Positions 25,330-33,148 of a stretch of DNA of 45,126 nucleotides are shown here, one piece after another (the stretch's first letter is position 1; every line of letters starts with the position of its first letter). The DNA comes from Candidatus Parvarchaeota archaeon UBA573 (GTDB taxonomy: Archaea; Nanobdellota; Nanobdellia; Parvarchaeales; Parvarchaeaceae): the NCBI GenBank assembly GCA_002502045.1, contig DAPE01000006.1, forward strand, positions 1 to 45,126. Direction: 5' to 3'. Position numbers and translations under genes: made by a program. The notes beneath the pieces were generated by a model, which was not told where the DNA came from, made no database searches, and worked only from the letters and a program-made list of their open reading frames with translations.

Positions 25330-25722
25330 ATGGCCTGCAGCACGATAGAACTTTTGAATATCCTTGGGAAAAAATGGGATGCAACAATATTAGAAGAAAT
25401 AAATGAAAATGAAGGAATAAATTTTGATAAACTTCTTTCATTAAATCCTAATATATACCCAAAAACATTGAATAAAGCCCTGAAAGACTTGATAAAAACA
25501 AACCTTATAACAAAAAATATATTTTATAAGAATAAAATTAAAAGAAGCGAATACAAAATGACTGATGCCGGAAAGGAGCTTATTTCTATATTTGAATCAT
25601 TCAAAAATAACATTAAATGTAATAATTCTGATGGGATTAAAGACTGCAGAACATGTGAAAAAGGACCAAATAGTAATAACCTAATGGGTAGGCACCTTAT
25701 AAAAACAGAAAAAGATTTATAG
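25330..25722 (+). CDS. HxlR-family winged-helix regulator with Cys-rich tail
   Basis: Transcription factor of 130 residues. The N-terminus, MACSTIELLNILGKKWDATIL, is the HxlR signature with a Cys at 3, the position used for thiol-based quinone or aldehyde sensing in relatives such as YodB, QsrR and HypR. The winged helix spans about residues 8-85 (YPKTLNKALKDLIKTNLI, then the wing KRSEYKMTDAGKEL). An unusual tail holds Cys97, Cys106 and Cys109 (C-x8-C-x2-C), which could bind a metal or form disulfides. It lies downstream of an aldo/keto reductase and upstream of cytochrome b. Redox control of one or both is plausible, but this is inference. Confidence 0.85.
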   Translation: MACSTIELLNILGKKWDATILEEINENEGINFDKLLSLNPNIYPKTLNKALKDLIKTNLITKNIFYKNKIKRSEYKMTDAGKELISIFESFKNNIKCNNSDGIKDCRTCEKGPNSNNLMGRHLIKTEKDL

Positions 25723-25735
25723 ATTTAGTTAAGGG

Positions 25736-25755
25736 TTAGCCGTAAATACTGCTAA
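25736..25755. promoter_or_regulatory. Inverted repeat flanking the TATA box of cytochrome b
   Basis: TTAGC (25736-25740) and GCTAA (25751-25755) form a perfect inverted repeat around CGTAAATACT. The GTAAATAC stretch is 25-31 nt before the cytochrome b ATG, the expected TATA position for a leaderless gene. A dimer bound here would cover the TATA box. The neighbouring HxlR protein is one candidate. Confidence 0.4.
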
Positions 25756-25772
25756 GCTGCTTATATCAAAAT

Positions 25773-27203
25773 ATGGATAAAAAGAAGATTAGTTCATTTT
25801 TTAAACCATTAACTGGTTTAATGCAGGATCAATACATAAAATATGTTCCATCCTATGGAAATAGCTTCTTTTTTACCATAGGGATATATTTACTCGAACT
25901 ATTTGTTATATTGGCAGTAAGCGGCATGATAATGCTGATATTTGGGCCGTTTTGGTGGGATACTACTGCAATAGGAACCTTTTTTAGAAGTGTACATCTC
26001 TGGGCAGCAGAAGCATTTGTGACCTTGATGTTTATACACCTTTTTGTAAATTTTTCAACTTCAGCATTTAAAAAGAAAAAGCTTGTATGGATGATTGGCA
26101 GTGTAATATTATTCTTAGTTTTGATAGAATTTGCCTTCGGGATAGGGGTTCAAGGAGGATTGCTTTCTCAATGGAATGACAAGGCTGGGGCGGATTTATG
26201 GAACGGATTAGGATTAGGATTCTGGGTTAACCCTCTGAATCAAGGAGCTGTTTTAGGCTGGCACGTAGCAATTATCCCAATACTGCTTCTTTTATTGATT
26301 TTCATGCATTATTCTTTAGTAAAAAAGGATGGACTTAGCAAGCCTTACAGAAAAGATATCCCATACAAGATGGTAAAAGCTGACCATAAAAAGATGTACA
26401 AAAGGATGGTTTATATTTTTATAATAGTTATCGCATTCGCATTTGTGTTCAGTTCTCCGTATATAGCACCATTAACTATAAGCCAGGCAACAAACTCCAA
26501 CCCATCTGGGATTGCAACTACTTTATTGCAGGAGTTCAATTTTTCTTCTGGCACTGCCGTTTATTTAGACAACATAGATCCCTACTCCTTTAGTACAAGA
26601 GCAGTCTACTTTACAGTTCCCTATTCTTCTTACATAACTTTTACCAATAAAACAAACAAATTATCAACATTCTTTAATGAAAATTCCTCGCAGCAAAAAG
26701 AGCAGTTTATTCAGGCTTATAACTATTTCAGTAACAATGGCTCAATTTCTAGCGCAATAACCTCTTCAAATCCACTTATATCTGCAACAGCAAGCCTAAC
26801 TAAAATGGCTGAATCTGGAGAATATCAACTAGTTGTGCAAAATGAAAGCAGCAGTGGCCTTGATGAAACTTATGTTTTAAGGTTCTTGTATGATACTGGA
26901 GCATTAACAAACGCAGCAACTAAGGATGGTTTGAGAACTTCTCAGTGGGGTATGTTAAGAGTAGGTTCACCTCCTTGGTCTATACAGTACTGGCTAATTC
27001 CATATAATGCACTAGAAATAGCAACTGTAAATATACCCTGGTGGAATGACTTAGAAAATGGACTTGTAGCGATGATTGTGTTCCTTATACTGCTACTGTT
27101 TCCTTTTATCCCTTACTTAAATGAACTGCCTGACAAACTTAAACTTTACAAACTATTTTGGAATAAATACACTAATCCAGAAATGAGAAAAAAGAAAAAA
27201 TAA
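25773..27203 (+). CDS. Cytochrome b (bc/b6f type) with large external insertion
   Basis: Di-heme membrane subunit of a quinol-oxidising complex, 476 residues. The heme ligands are His75 and His89 in helix B and His164 and His179 in helix D. The first pair is separated by 13 residues and the second by 14, the b6-type spacing. Helices at about 33-57, 72-95, 103-127, 162-183 and 204-225 are followed by a roughly 200-residue external domain rich in Asn, Ser and sequons. PPWS (400-403) then recalls the PEWY quinol-site motif, and a last helix is at about 430-449. No Rieske protein, cytochrome c or sulfocyanin gene is present. It is followed by the DUF981-like gene. Confidence 0.85.
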   Translation: MDKKKISSFFKPLTGLMQDQYIKYVPSYGNSFFFTIGIYLLELFVILAVSGMIMLIFGPFWWDTTAIGTFFRSVHLWAAEAFVTLMFIHLFVNFSTSAFKKKKLVWMIGSVILFLVLIEFAFGIGVQGGLLSQWNDKAGADLWNGLGLGFWVNPLNQGAVLGWHVAIIPILLLLLIFMHYSLVKKDGLSKPYRKDIPYKMVKADHKKMYKRMVYIFIIVIAFAFVFSSPYIAPLTISQATNSNPSGIATTLLQEFNFSSGTAVYLDNIDPYSFSTRAVYFTVPYSSYITFTNKTNKLSTFFNENSSQQKEQFIQAYNYFSNNGSISSAITSSNPLISATASLTKMAESGEYQLVVQNESSSGLDETYVLRFLYDTGALTNAATKDGLRTSQWGMLRVGSPPWSIQYWLIPYNALEIATVNIPWWNDLENGLVAMIVFLILLLFPFIPYLNELPDKLKLYKLFWNKYTNPEMRKKKK

Positions 27204-27247
27204 TAGTAACTATTAGGTTACTTCTTGTTTATAAATGACCTTGTACT

Positions 27248-27898
27248 ATGAACATTATGGGATTCGTAGATGAATTGGCATTAGAATTATTCTTTGTTGC
27301 ATTCTCCGGATTTCTGTTAGATTATGTAGTTTTAGCGATGTACAAAGATTATAGGGCTAGATACATAAATAAATCTAATTCAAAGGTAAGCATTGAGTCT
27401 CATTTACAAAATTCAATCTATATGTTTGCAGCTATAGCTGTTTTTATCTTAGTAATGGGCTTTTATGGAGAGATGACTTGGAACTTGCCAGGCGCTTATG
27501 ATTTATTGTTCTATGATCCATTTATCATGGCAGGTATACTTGCATTAGGATTTGTATTATCAGTTAAATATAATCAAAAATTACAGTATGTTGGATTAAT
27601 TGCTTTATTTATGGGTTTAGTACTGATAGAATATGGTGTGTCAGGTTATAATTTAGGTTATACAAGCGCTCCTATAGCTTTGCTCGGATTGTATACTGCA
27701 TTTGGTATTGCAGGAATATTTGCTTACCCAACGGCTTTAATTCTAGATAAATATAGAGATAGCGGGAGCAATAAACCATTAAATAGAAACTGGATTATAT
27801 TCATTTTAGTGTTCTTAATCTTCTTGACTCTAGGTTCTTTACTTGCAGCGTACATCGGAGCAGCAGCAGTTCCTGCGCATCTTGCAGTTCCTCCTTAA
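27248..27898 (+). CDS. DUF981-like polytopic membrane protein
   Basis: This 216-residue protein has about seven hydrophobic helices. The segment MTWNLPGAYDLLFYDP between helices 2 and 3 resembles the W-P-LPGSYN-LF-DP signature of DUF981, a family of unknown function seen in archaea. Only two His residues are present (in ESHLQN and AHLAVPP), so heme binding is not suggested. It lies 44 bases after the cytochrome b gene on the same strand and may be an accessory subunit of the same quinol-oxidising complex; that is inference from position. The family call is from memory of the motif. Confidence 0.75.
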   Translation: MNIMGFVDELALELFFVAFSGFLLDYVVLAMYKDYRARYINKSNSKVSIESHLQNSIYMFAAIAVFILVMGFYGEMTWNLPGAYDLLFYDPFIMAGILALGFVLSVKYNQKLQYVGLIALFMGLVLIEYGVSGYNLGYTSAPIALLGLYTAFGIAGIFAYPTALILDKYRDSGSNKPLNRNWIIFILVFLIFLTLGSLLAAYIGAAAVPAHLAVPP

Positions 27899-27958
27899 AA
27901 TATAAAATTTATTATAAAAAGCTAAGATATTAATATTATTTACTTTCTAATACGTAAA

Positions 27959-28825
27959 ATGAAAATAGAGTTACTTTTGGGTGGAATGACAAACCTAGAA
28001 ACTAGTAAATATGGTAATCCTTCTGAGGTAATAAGCAATATAAAAAAAGCTAAGAATAAAAATATAGATGTATTGATAGGCCCGGAATGGAGTCTAACTT
28101 GTAGCCCTAGATTATACACTAAAAAAATGACCAAGAATAAGGAAGCTGAAGTTGTAATAAACGCGCTTTTTAACGCCCCAGATTACATGAAATATGCACC
28201 TAAAGACGCAAAAAAAATACTTGAAGAAGAAGTAGAAGAAGGCTTTGAAAGATTCTATGAAGTTCCAAGCATACCTTACTCTGAAAGAGAATATAAACGT
28301 GTATTAAATGACCTTACAAATGTAAGCAAGGGCTCAGACATGCTTATTTTCCCAGGGACCGCTATGTTTTATGATGAAGATCGGGTCCTTTACAATGTAA
28401 TGCCGATTCTAAGAGACGGGAAGATTGTTAAAAATATATACAAATTCAACGATGGATTAGGTTCTAAGTTTAATCTTGAAAATGCATTAGAGCTTTATCC
28501 ATACAATAAGCATGACAGAGATAATTATTCTTTATCTTATGGAAAAACTCCAATAATAAATTTTAGGGATATAAAAGTATCTGCAGAGATCTGCGCAGAT
28601 GCAGGTATACTCAAAAAATATGGCGTAAAAGACTTGGATTTGCAGATATTGTCATCTTGTGGAAATAATTCTACAGATAGGATTATAAGCAAACAAGGTT
28701 ACCTGGCAATTGTTGATGGTTTTAAATCTCCAATAGTGCATGTTTCAGGAAAATACATACCAAAATTAAAACCCTTAGAAGCATCCAAAGAGCTACAAAC
28801 ATTTAAATTAGAATTTAATGTTTAG
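27959..28825 (+). CDS. Nitrilase-superfamily protein (copy 2)
   Basis: This 288-residue protein has the nitrilase triad in context: Glu43 (LIGPEWS), Lys162 (YKFNDG) and Cys212 (AEICADAG). LIFPGTAMFY and LYNVMPILRDGKIV precede the Lys, and DLDLQILSSCG follows the Cys. It is a paralogue of the protein at 16348-17139 but has an extra charged helical insert (about 55-110) between the Glu and the core. EICADAG with a following DLDLQIL is unlike common nitrilases or amidases, so the substrate is open. It lies 60 bp after the DUF981-like gene, with its own AT-rich promoter region. Confidence 0.75.
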   Translation: MKIELLLGGMTNLETSKYGNPSEVISNIKKAKNKNIDVLIGPEWSLTCSPRLYTKKMTKNKEAEVVINALFNAPDYMKYAPKDAKKILEEEVEEGFERFYEVPSIPYSEREYKRVLNDLTNVSKGSDMLIFPGTAMFYDEDRVLYNVMPILRDGKIVKNIYKFNDGLGSKFNLENALELYPYNKHDRDNYSLSYGKTPIINFRDIKVSAEICADAGILKKYGVKDLDLQILSSCGNNSTDRIISKQGYLAIVDGFKSPIVHVSGKYIPKLKPLEASKELQTFKLEFNV

Positions 28826-28826
28826 C

Positions 28827-29375
28827 TTATTCCTTAACTTTTCTGCTTTGAAGGTAATTTTTCGTCCAGTAATACAAAAAAGGAAACGCACAAATGGCAG
28901 TAGTTGGTAAAATAAATTGAGTGTAAGTCATTTTCGCTATTAAGTTATCATAATTATTAATTGAAAGGTAATTATGCAGCGAAACCAATGACTCTGTCCC
29001 GCCTACGGCCATATAAAGGCCTCCAAGTAATTGCTTATTGTTTAACTTTAGGAACTCATGCGATTTAGAGGATAGGAAATAAACAAGCATATTCAAAGCT
29101 AAGTATGATCCTATAGCAGAAGGCAGTATACCCATATAATTAAATAATCTTGACATTACTGGATTTCCCTCTGAACCATTAGTATACTCTAATCCAACAT
29201 AAGTAAGTATTTTATCTGAAAAAAATGCCGCACTTTCGTAAAGAAGTTGAAATTTAACAGCTAAGTTGTTCTTATATATGTTTTTTAGTCCAGAAATAGC
29301 CCTTTCGAGATAATGTTTCGTAGTTTTATTTGGAGAAGCATAACTTTTATTCTTGAGGATAGCTTCTAAATCCAT
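28827..29375 (-). CDS. Hypothetical membrane protein (DUF5658-like pattern)
   Basis: This 182-residue protein has a soluble basic N-terminus (about 1-40) and three or four hydrophobic helices. FFSDKILTYVGLEYTNGSEG with the following NPVMSRLF resembles the pattern D-x-x-(L/T)TY-x-GL ... E-x-NP seen in DUF5658-type proteins, whose function is unknown. The next helices include GGLYMAVGGTESLVSLHNYL. The start follows a TATA-like stretch at about 29395-29410 on the minus strand. It is convergent with the second nitrilase-fold gene (one base apart), and a degraded MFS gene lies upstream on the same strand. Confidence 0.72.
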   Translation of the reverse strand: MDLEAILKNKSYASPNKTTKHYLERAISGLKNIYKNNLAVKFQLLYESAAFFSDKILTYVGLEYTNGSEGNPVMSRLFNYMGILPSAIGSYLALNMLVYFLSSKSHEFLKLNNKQLLGGLYMAVGGTESLVSLHNYLSINNYDNLIAKMTYTQFILPTTAICAFPFLYYWTKNYLQSRKVKE

Positions 29376-29390
29376 TATATATAAACTCGT

Positions 29391-29759
29391 TTATTGCTTA
29401 TAACTTTTTTTATTGAAAGAAAGCACTTTAAAGTAGATAATCCCTCCTACAGATTGAAAGATGCCCTAAAAGAACAGGAAAAGGAAGGGAAACATCCATT
29501 AAATAACCTGATAAACCTGAACTCGTCTGGGCTAGACGATTCGCTAGGCCCATAACACTTGAGGCAGTACCATAATCTTGTGCGTTTACTCCATTAGAAT
29601 TTATAAAAAAACTCCTAAAATACAGCATTAAACTGCCAAATATAGCAAATGCTGAGCCAACATAGGTGATAATGTAACGAATATAAGAGCAACACTACGC
29701 GAAGCCCTTGACAGTAAAAAGAACTTAAAAGTTTTTTCCTCTTTGCTTCTAGAATTCAT
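29391..29759 (-). pseudogene. Degraded MFS transporter remnant
   Basis: Minus-strand remains of a major facilitator gene. From the ATG at 29757-29759 it reads MNSRSKEEKTFKFFLLSRAS and then RSVALIFVTLS, a typical MFS N-terminus. It then jumps with a frame change into the C-terminal half (TYVGSAFAIFGSLMLYF ... NAQDYGTASSVMGLANRLAQ ... SGYLMDVSLPFPVLLG). Another frameshift at a GGG run leads to IFQSVGGIIYFKVLSF and a stop at 29391. Only about a third of a normal transporter is left, with a large internal deletion, so this is real decay rather than a single sequencing error. Confidence 0.8.
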
Positions 29760-29865
29760 TAATTTATTATCTTTTCTTAAAATATATATTAATACGAGAT
29801 ACTGTTATTTGCAGTCTTTACCTAAATCGAATGCTTTAAAAATAACTATTATTTATTTTAATTTC

Positions 29866-29885
29866 AATATCGTGCTTACGATATT
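29866..29885. promoter_or_regulatory. Operator-like inverted repeat upstream of the FMN reductase gene
   Basis: AATATCGT-GCTT-ACGATATT is a perfect inverted repeat with eight-base arms. It lies directly upstream of the TATA element CTTTATATA (about 29893-29901), which is 23-31 nt before the ATG of the FMN reductase. Seven bases of each arm are identical to the repeat at 6551-6567 in the PadR-ABC promoter, although the spacer is four bases here and three there. Being upstream of the TATA box, it could serve an activator or a repressor. Confidence 0.65.
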
Positions 29886-29923
29886 ATCAAAAGCTTTATA
29901 TAGAGTTAATGCATAACTAAAAA

Positions 29924-30475
29924 ATGGAAAAAATTGTTATAGCTGCATTTGCGGGAAGCCTTAGAAAGGAATCATTCAACAAAGCAATAATAAATACCGC
30001 AAAAAAATATGCGCCTGAAAATATAGAAATAGAAATTATTGATTTAGACGATATCCCTTTATTCAATCAAGACATAGTAAATTTCCCTGAAAGCGTAAAA
30101 GAGTTCAAAGATAAAATAAAAAAAGCTGATGGAGTACTTATAGCTACTCCAGAATATAACAGGTCCATACCTGGCGTTCTGAAAAATGCAATAGACTGGG
30201 CGTCTAGACCTTATGGAGATAACTCTTTTGATGACAAAGCTGTAGCAACTATAGGAGCAAGCGGCGGTGCTATTATAGGAACTGCTGTAGCACAGTACCA
30301 TCTAAGACAGATATTCTCATTTCTCAACGCACACCCTCTTGAAAGGCCACAAGTGTTTATAGGAGGTGCGGGTGATAAAGTCGAAAATGGATTATTCGTA
30401 GATGACGATACAATTGCATTAATAAAAGATTTAGTGCAAAAACTTGCTGAATGGACATTAAGGCTAAAAAAGTAG
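29924..30475 (+). CDS. NADPH-dependent FMN/quinone reductase (ChrR/YieF-like)
   Basis: Flavodoxin-fold reductase of 183 residues that uses NAD(P)H and bound FMN to reduce quinones, azo dyes or chromate. FMN phosphate loop GSLRKESFNK (11-20), TPEYNRSIPGVLKNAIDW (75-92) and GASGGAIIGTAVAQYHLRQIF are the family signatures. Two-electron quinone reduction protects against oxidative stress. The promoter has a palindromic operator (29866-29885) and a TATA box placed for a leaderless transcript. It is isolated: a decayed MFS gene lies upstream and a convergent kinase gene downstream. Confidence 0.94.
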   Translation: MEKIVIAAFAGSLRKESFNKAIINTAKKYAPENIEIEIIDLDDIPLFNQDIVNFPESVKEFKDKIKKADGVLIATPEYNRSIPGVLKNAIDWASRPYGDNSFDDKAVATIGASGGAIIGTAVAQYHLRQIFSFLNAHPLERPQVFIGGAGDKVENGLFVDDDTIALIKDLVQKLAEWTLRLKK

Positions 30476-30578
30476 TTATTTATAAACTAAATTTTTAGCA
30501 TTTTACGTAAATACCATTCTTTAATTACATAGCAAAAAATAATAAAAATTAGACAACTATGTAGAATTTACCGTTAAA

Positions 30579-31211
30579 TTATCTTTTTGATATAGCTTCC
30601 TTTAAGCTGTAAAGGTGCTGCAATGGCATAAAAAGAAAGACTAATGAATAAATCCCTTTTATTGCTCTTTTTTGATAATCCTGCCAGTATATATATTCTT
30701 TTGAAAACCCCTCTAAAAAGCGCTTAAAACCAATCTTATTAGAGTAATTGTAGTAAGCAGCGGACAATATAAGAAAAGACACGTCCCAGTAATTATACCT
30801 TTTTTTATCGCTTTTGATGGCTTGCTCCGAATCTATTATATATGCTCCTTCTTGATTACAGATGAAATTATCAAGTTTTGAGTCTCCCAATGAATAGCCT
30901 TCTTTATGTATACTTGAGAGTAATTTCCCAGTTTTAGATCCATCACAATATTCTACATCTCCTTCTATATACTCTCTGTCCATTTCTTTTAGACTAGTAT
31001 CAAAAGAATATACTTTTGGCTTTTTTATCTCATTACCAGAATTTAGAAAATTTAACTCTCGTTCAAGTCTACTTTTAGATGATATAGCAAAAGGGTAAAA
31101 AACCCTAAAAAGAGGAGAGATAAGCCATTTATAGGAGTTAAAACTATTGTACTTTTTTCTTATAACTTTATGATCTGCTTCCTCTCTCATTAATATCTGA
31201 CTTAAAACCAT
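30579..31211 (-). CDS. Lipopolysaccharide-kinase/Bud32-like small kinase
   Basis: This 210-residue protein has a kinase-like catalytic core. YSLGDSKLDNFICN (107-120) holds the catalytic Asp110 and Asn115 (HxD reads LGD, as in some WaaP/RIO-like kinases), and AYIIDSEQA (123-131) holds the metal-binding Asp127. The N-terminal lobe is short and lacks an obvious glycine loop (basic segment SSKSRLERELNFL around 44-56). The C-terminus has hydrophobic helices that may touch the membrane. The substrate could be a sugar, a lipid headgroup or a protein. An internal Met8 start is possible. It is probably cotranscribed with the methyltransferase 38 bp upstream. Confidence 0.78.
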   Translation of the reverse strand: MVLSQILMREEADHKVIRKKYNSFNSYKWLISPLFRVFYPFAISSKSRLERELNFLNSGNEIKKPKVYSFDTSLKEMDREYIEGDVEYCDGSKTGKLLSSIHKEGYSLGDSKLDNFICNQEGAYIIDSEQAIKSDKKRYNYWDVSFLILSAAYYNYSNKIGFKRFLEGFSKEYIYWQDYQKRAIKGIYSLVFLFMPLQHLYSLKEAISKR

Positions 31212-31249
31212 AAAAAATAGAGAATAAACTATGTATTTATACTTAATTT

Positions 31250-31753
31250 TTATTCTCTTTCAAACAGCAACAGATAGTGCCATTTAAGCTCCATCTCTTT
31301 TATAACTTTTAAACCAATTTGTTTCATGTTTTCTATAACCGTTTCCTTACTAAGTCTTATGCTTACTGGAGGGCCAAAAATAGTTTCTTCAGGTTTGAAG
31401 TCTAAAATAGCAATGTATCTTTTTGCAATTTTATTTATATTCTTTAATGCTTTACTGGCGCATTCGTTAACCAAATCATGATAAACATTTGACATAAACA
31501 CTAAATCAAATGAGCCCTCGGAATAATCGCATATGTCAGCTTTTATTGTTTTTATGCCTGCCTTCTTTAAGTCATCAAAATAAAGATCATTTAAGTCTAG
31601 AACTGTAACATTATCTGTTTTATCAAGCATCTTCTTGCTGAAGAAACCATCCCTTCCACCTATGTCTATCACGCTATATCCTTTCTTTAAATCTAAAAAG
31701 TCCACTATTCTATTATCAGTTAGCCCGCTCATTTCTCTTATTTTATCAACCAT
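31250..31753 (-). CDS. SAM-dependent methyltransferase (small, class I)
   Basis: This 167-residue enzyme has motif I YSVIDIGGRDGFFSKKM (SAM binding), the acidic VLDLND, then IKADICDY, motif IV FDLVFMSNVYHDL and the later FGPPVSIRLS. The short length and absence of extra domains suggest a small-molecule or lipid acceptor. The N-terminus (REMSGLTDNRIVDFLDLKKG) is like UbiE-related enzymes. It is directly upstream of the kinase-like gene on the same strand, so the two may modify the same compound; that is inference. The divergent neighbour starts 90 bp away. Confidence 0.85.
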   Translation of the reverse strand: MVDKIREMSGLTDNRIVDFLDLKKGYSVIDIGGRDGFFSKKMLDKTDNVTVLDLNDLYFDDLKKAGIKTIKADICDYSEGSFDLVFMSNVYHDLVNECASKALKNINKIAKRYIAILDFKPEETIFGPPVSIRLSKETVIENMKQIGLKVIKEMELKWHYLLLFERE

Positions 31754-31843
31754 AGACTAATCTTTAAGTAACAAGTATATTAATATTTTATAGATTAACT
31801 AAGATATAATAATGTTTAAATACCACAAAGATTTCGATATAAA

Positions 31844-32143
31844 ATGGACCAAGTACCGAATAGCCAAGATAAACCTTCTGACGGCGGTAGAAATATTGAT
31901 AAAAGTAACATGATTTCAACAGATGATAGTATACCGAATAATTCTGCAAAGGATTTTAAGATAAATAAATATATTATAATTGCAATTGTAGTAGTAATAA
32001 TTCTTTTAATTCTTGCGTACTTATTTTATCATTATAACATAGTTGGGGTAAGGTTATTGGTACGGCATACCTTAGGCTTAAGCACGCCTTCATCTACAAG
32101 CTCTGGCCTTACTACACTTTATAGCTTTAAGGCTTATCCATAG
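31844..32143 (+). CDS. Single-helix membrane protein with disordered N-terminus
   Basis: This 99-residue protein has a polar, Asn/Ser/Asp-rich first 43 residues, a strong membrane helix (about 44-63, INKYIIIAIVVVIILLILAY), then a short segment with GVRLLVRHTLGLS and a Ser/Thr-rich end. There is no signal-peptide cleavage site; topology is probably N-terminus inside. TTTAAATA at about 31814-31821 is a well-placed TATA box, supporting leaderless expression. Family not recognised. Other single-helix anchored proteins in the window (35692, 41806) have the helix at the very N-terminus, unlike this one. Confidence 0.68.
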   Translation: MDQVPNSQDKPSDGGRNIDKSNMISTDDSIPNNSAKDFKINKYIIIAIVVVIILLILAYLFYHYNIVGVRLLVRHTLGLSTPSSTSSGLTTLYSFKAYP

Positions 32144-32240
32144 AAAAATAAAATTAATTTTAATAAGATAAAGAAAGCTACATATCTAACTTCTTATAAT
32201 TTCTGTGACAATTTAGATCATGCTTACAGATAATTAATAA

Positions 32241-33029
32241 TCAGACGGAACTCCATCCGCCATCAATTGCGAGAATATGCCCAGTAACATAGGATGCTGC
32301 ATCAGAAGCAAGAAAAACTGTTCCGCCTTTAAGCTCATTGGGATTACCTATTCTGCTGATAGGCGTTCTTTGTATTATATGGTCAAGGATAGCTTTGTCC
32401 TTTAGTAAGTCGTTTGTCATTTCGCTTGGAAAGAAACCTGGTGCAATTGCATTTACACGTATACCTTGGCTGGCAAATTCAACCGCCATTGCCCTAGTAA
32501 GGTTCACAACTGCACCTTTGCTTGCATAATAAGGTGCTGCAGGTATTATGTCTCCAAACAAGCCATAGATAGATGCTATATTTATTATGCTTCCTTTTAC
32601 ATTGTGAGAAATCATGCTAGATATAACTTTCTGTGAAAAAATAAATACGGCGGAAATGTCTACATCAAGCACTTTTTGCCAATCTTCCTTCTTTAGATTT
32701 AAAGAAGGGCCGGCGACCGCTGAACCAGCGTTATTTATCAGTATATCTATCTTTTGAAGTTTTTCCTCAGCGATCTTTACAACATTTATTATATCTTCTT
32801 CATTTGTCAAATCTGCCTTTACAGGTATTATTCTTCTATTTGTGTACTTGCTTATCCTTTCTGCGTTTTCTATCAATTTCTGATCTCTTCTTGCGCATAT
32901 AACTACATCTGCACCGGCCTCTGCTAATGCTTCTGTAAAACTAATGCCTAAACCGCTTGAAGCGCCTGTTACTATTGCAGACTTGCCTGTAAGATCAAAC
33001 ATTTTTAAGTATTTTGAATTTTCGTCCAC
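32241..33029 (-). CDS. Short-chain dehydrogenase/reductase
   Basis: NAD(P)-dependent oxidoreductase of 262 residues. Cofactor loop TGASSGLG (21-28), NNAG (99-102), catalytic Ser153, Tyr167 and Lys171 (YYASK), and IRVNAIAPGFFPSEMT are classical SDR motifs. CARRDQ after the second strand (Arg-Arg) favours NADP. The closest common groups are gluconate 5-dehydrogenase and 3-oxoacyl-ACP reductase; the substrate is not predictable. It is convergent with the 31844 gene and divergent from the 33149 gene. Confidence 0.93.
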   Translation of the reverse strand: MDENSKYLKMFDLTGKSAIVTGASSGLGISFTEALAEAGADVVICARRDQKLIENAERISKYTNRRIIPVKADLTNEEDIINVVKIAEEKLQKIDILINNAGSAVAGPSLNLKKEDWQKVLDVDISAVFIFSQKVISSMISHNVKGSIINIASIYGLFGDIIPAAPYYASKGAVVNLTRAMAVEFASQGIRVNAIAPGFFPSEMTNDLLKDKAILDHIIQRTPISRIGNPNELKGGTVFLASDAASYVTGHILAIDGGWSSV

Positions 33030-33148
33030 TTAGTTAAAATGTATTTTATTGTTAAATAGTTAACCATCTAATAGATTTTACAAATCTCTTAAAATGCAGA
33101 TCTTTTTTAGTATCATATATTTTTATATAGCGCCGTATATTATTTAGT

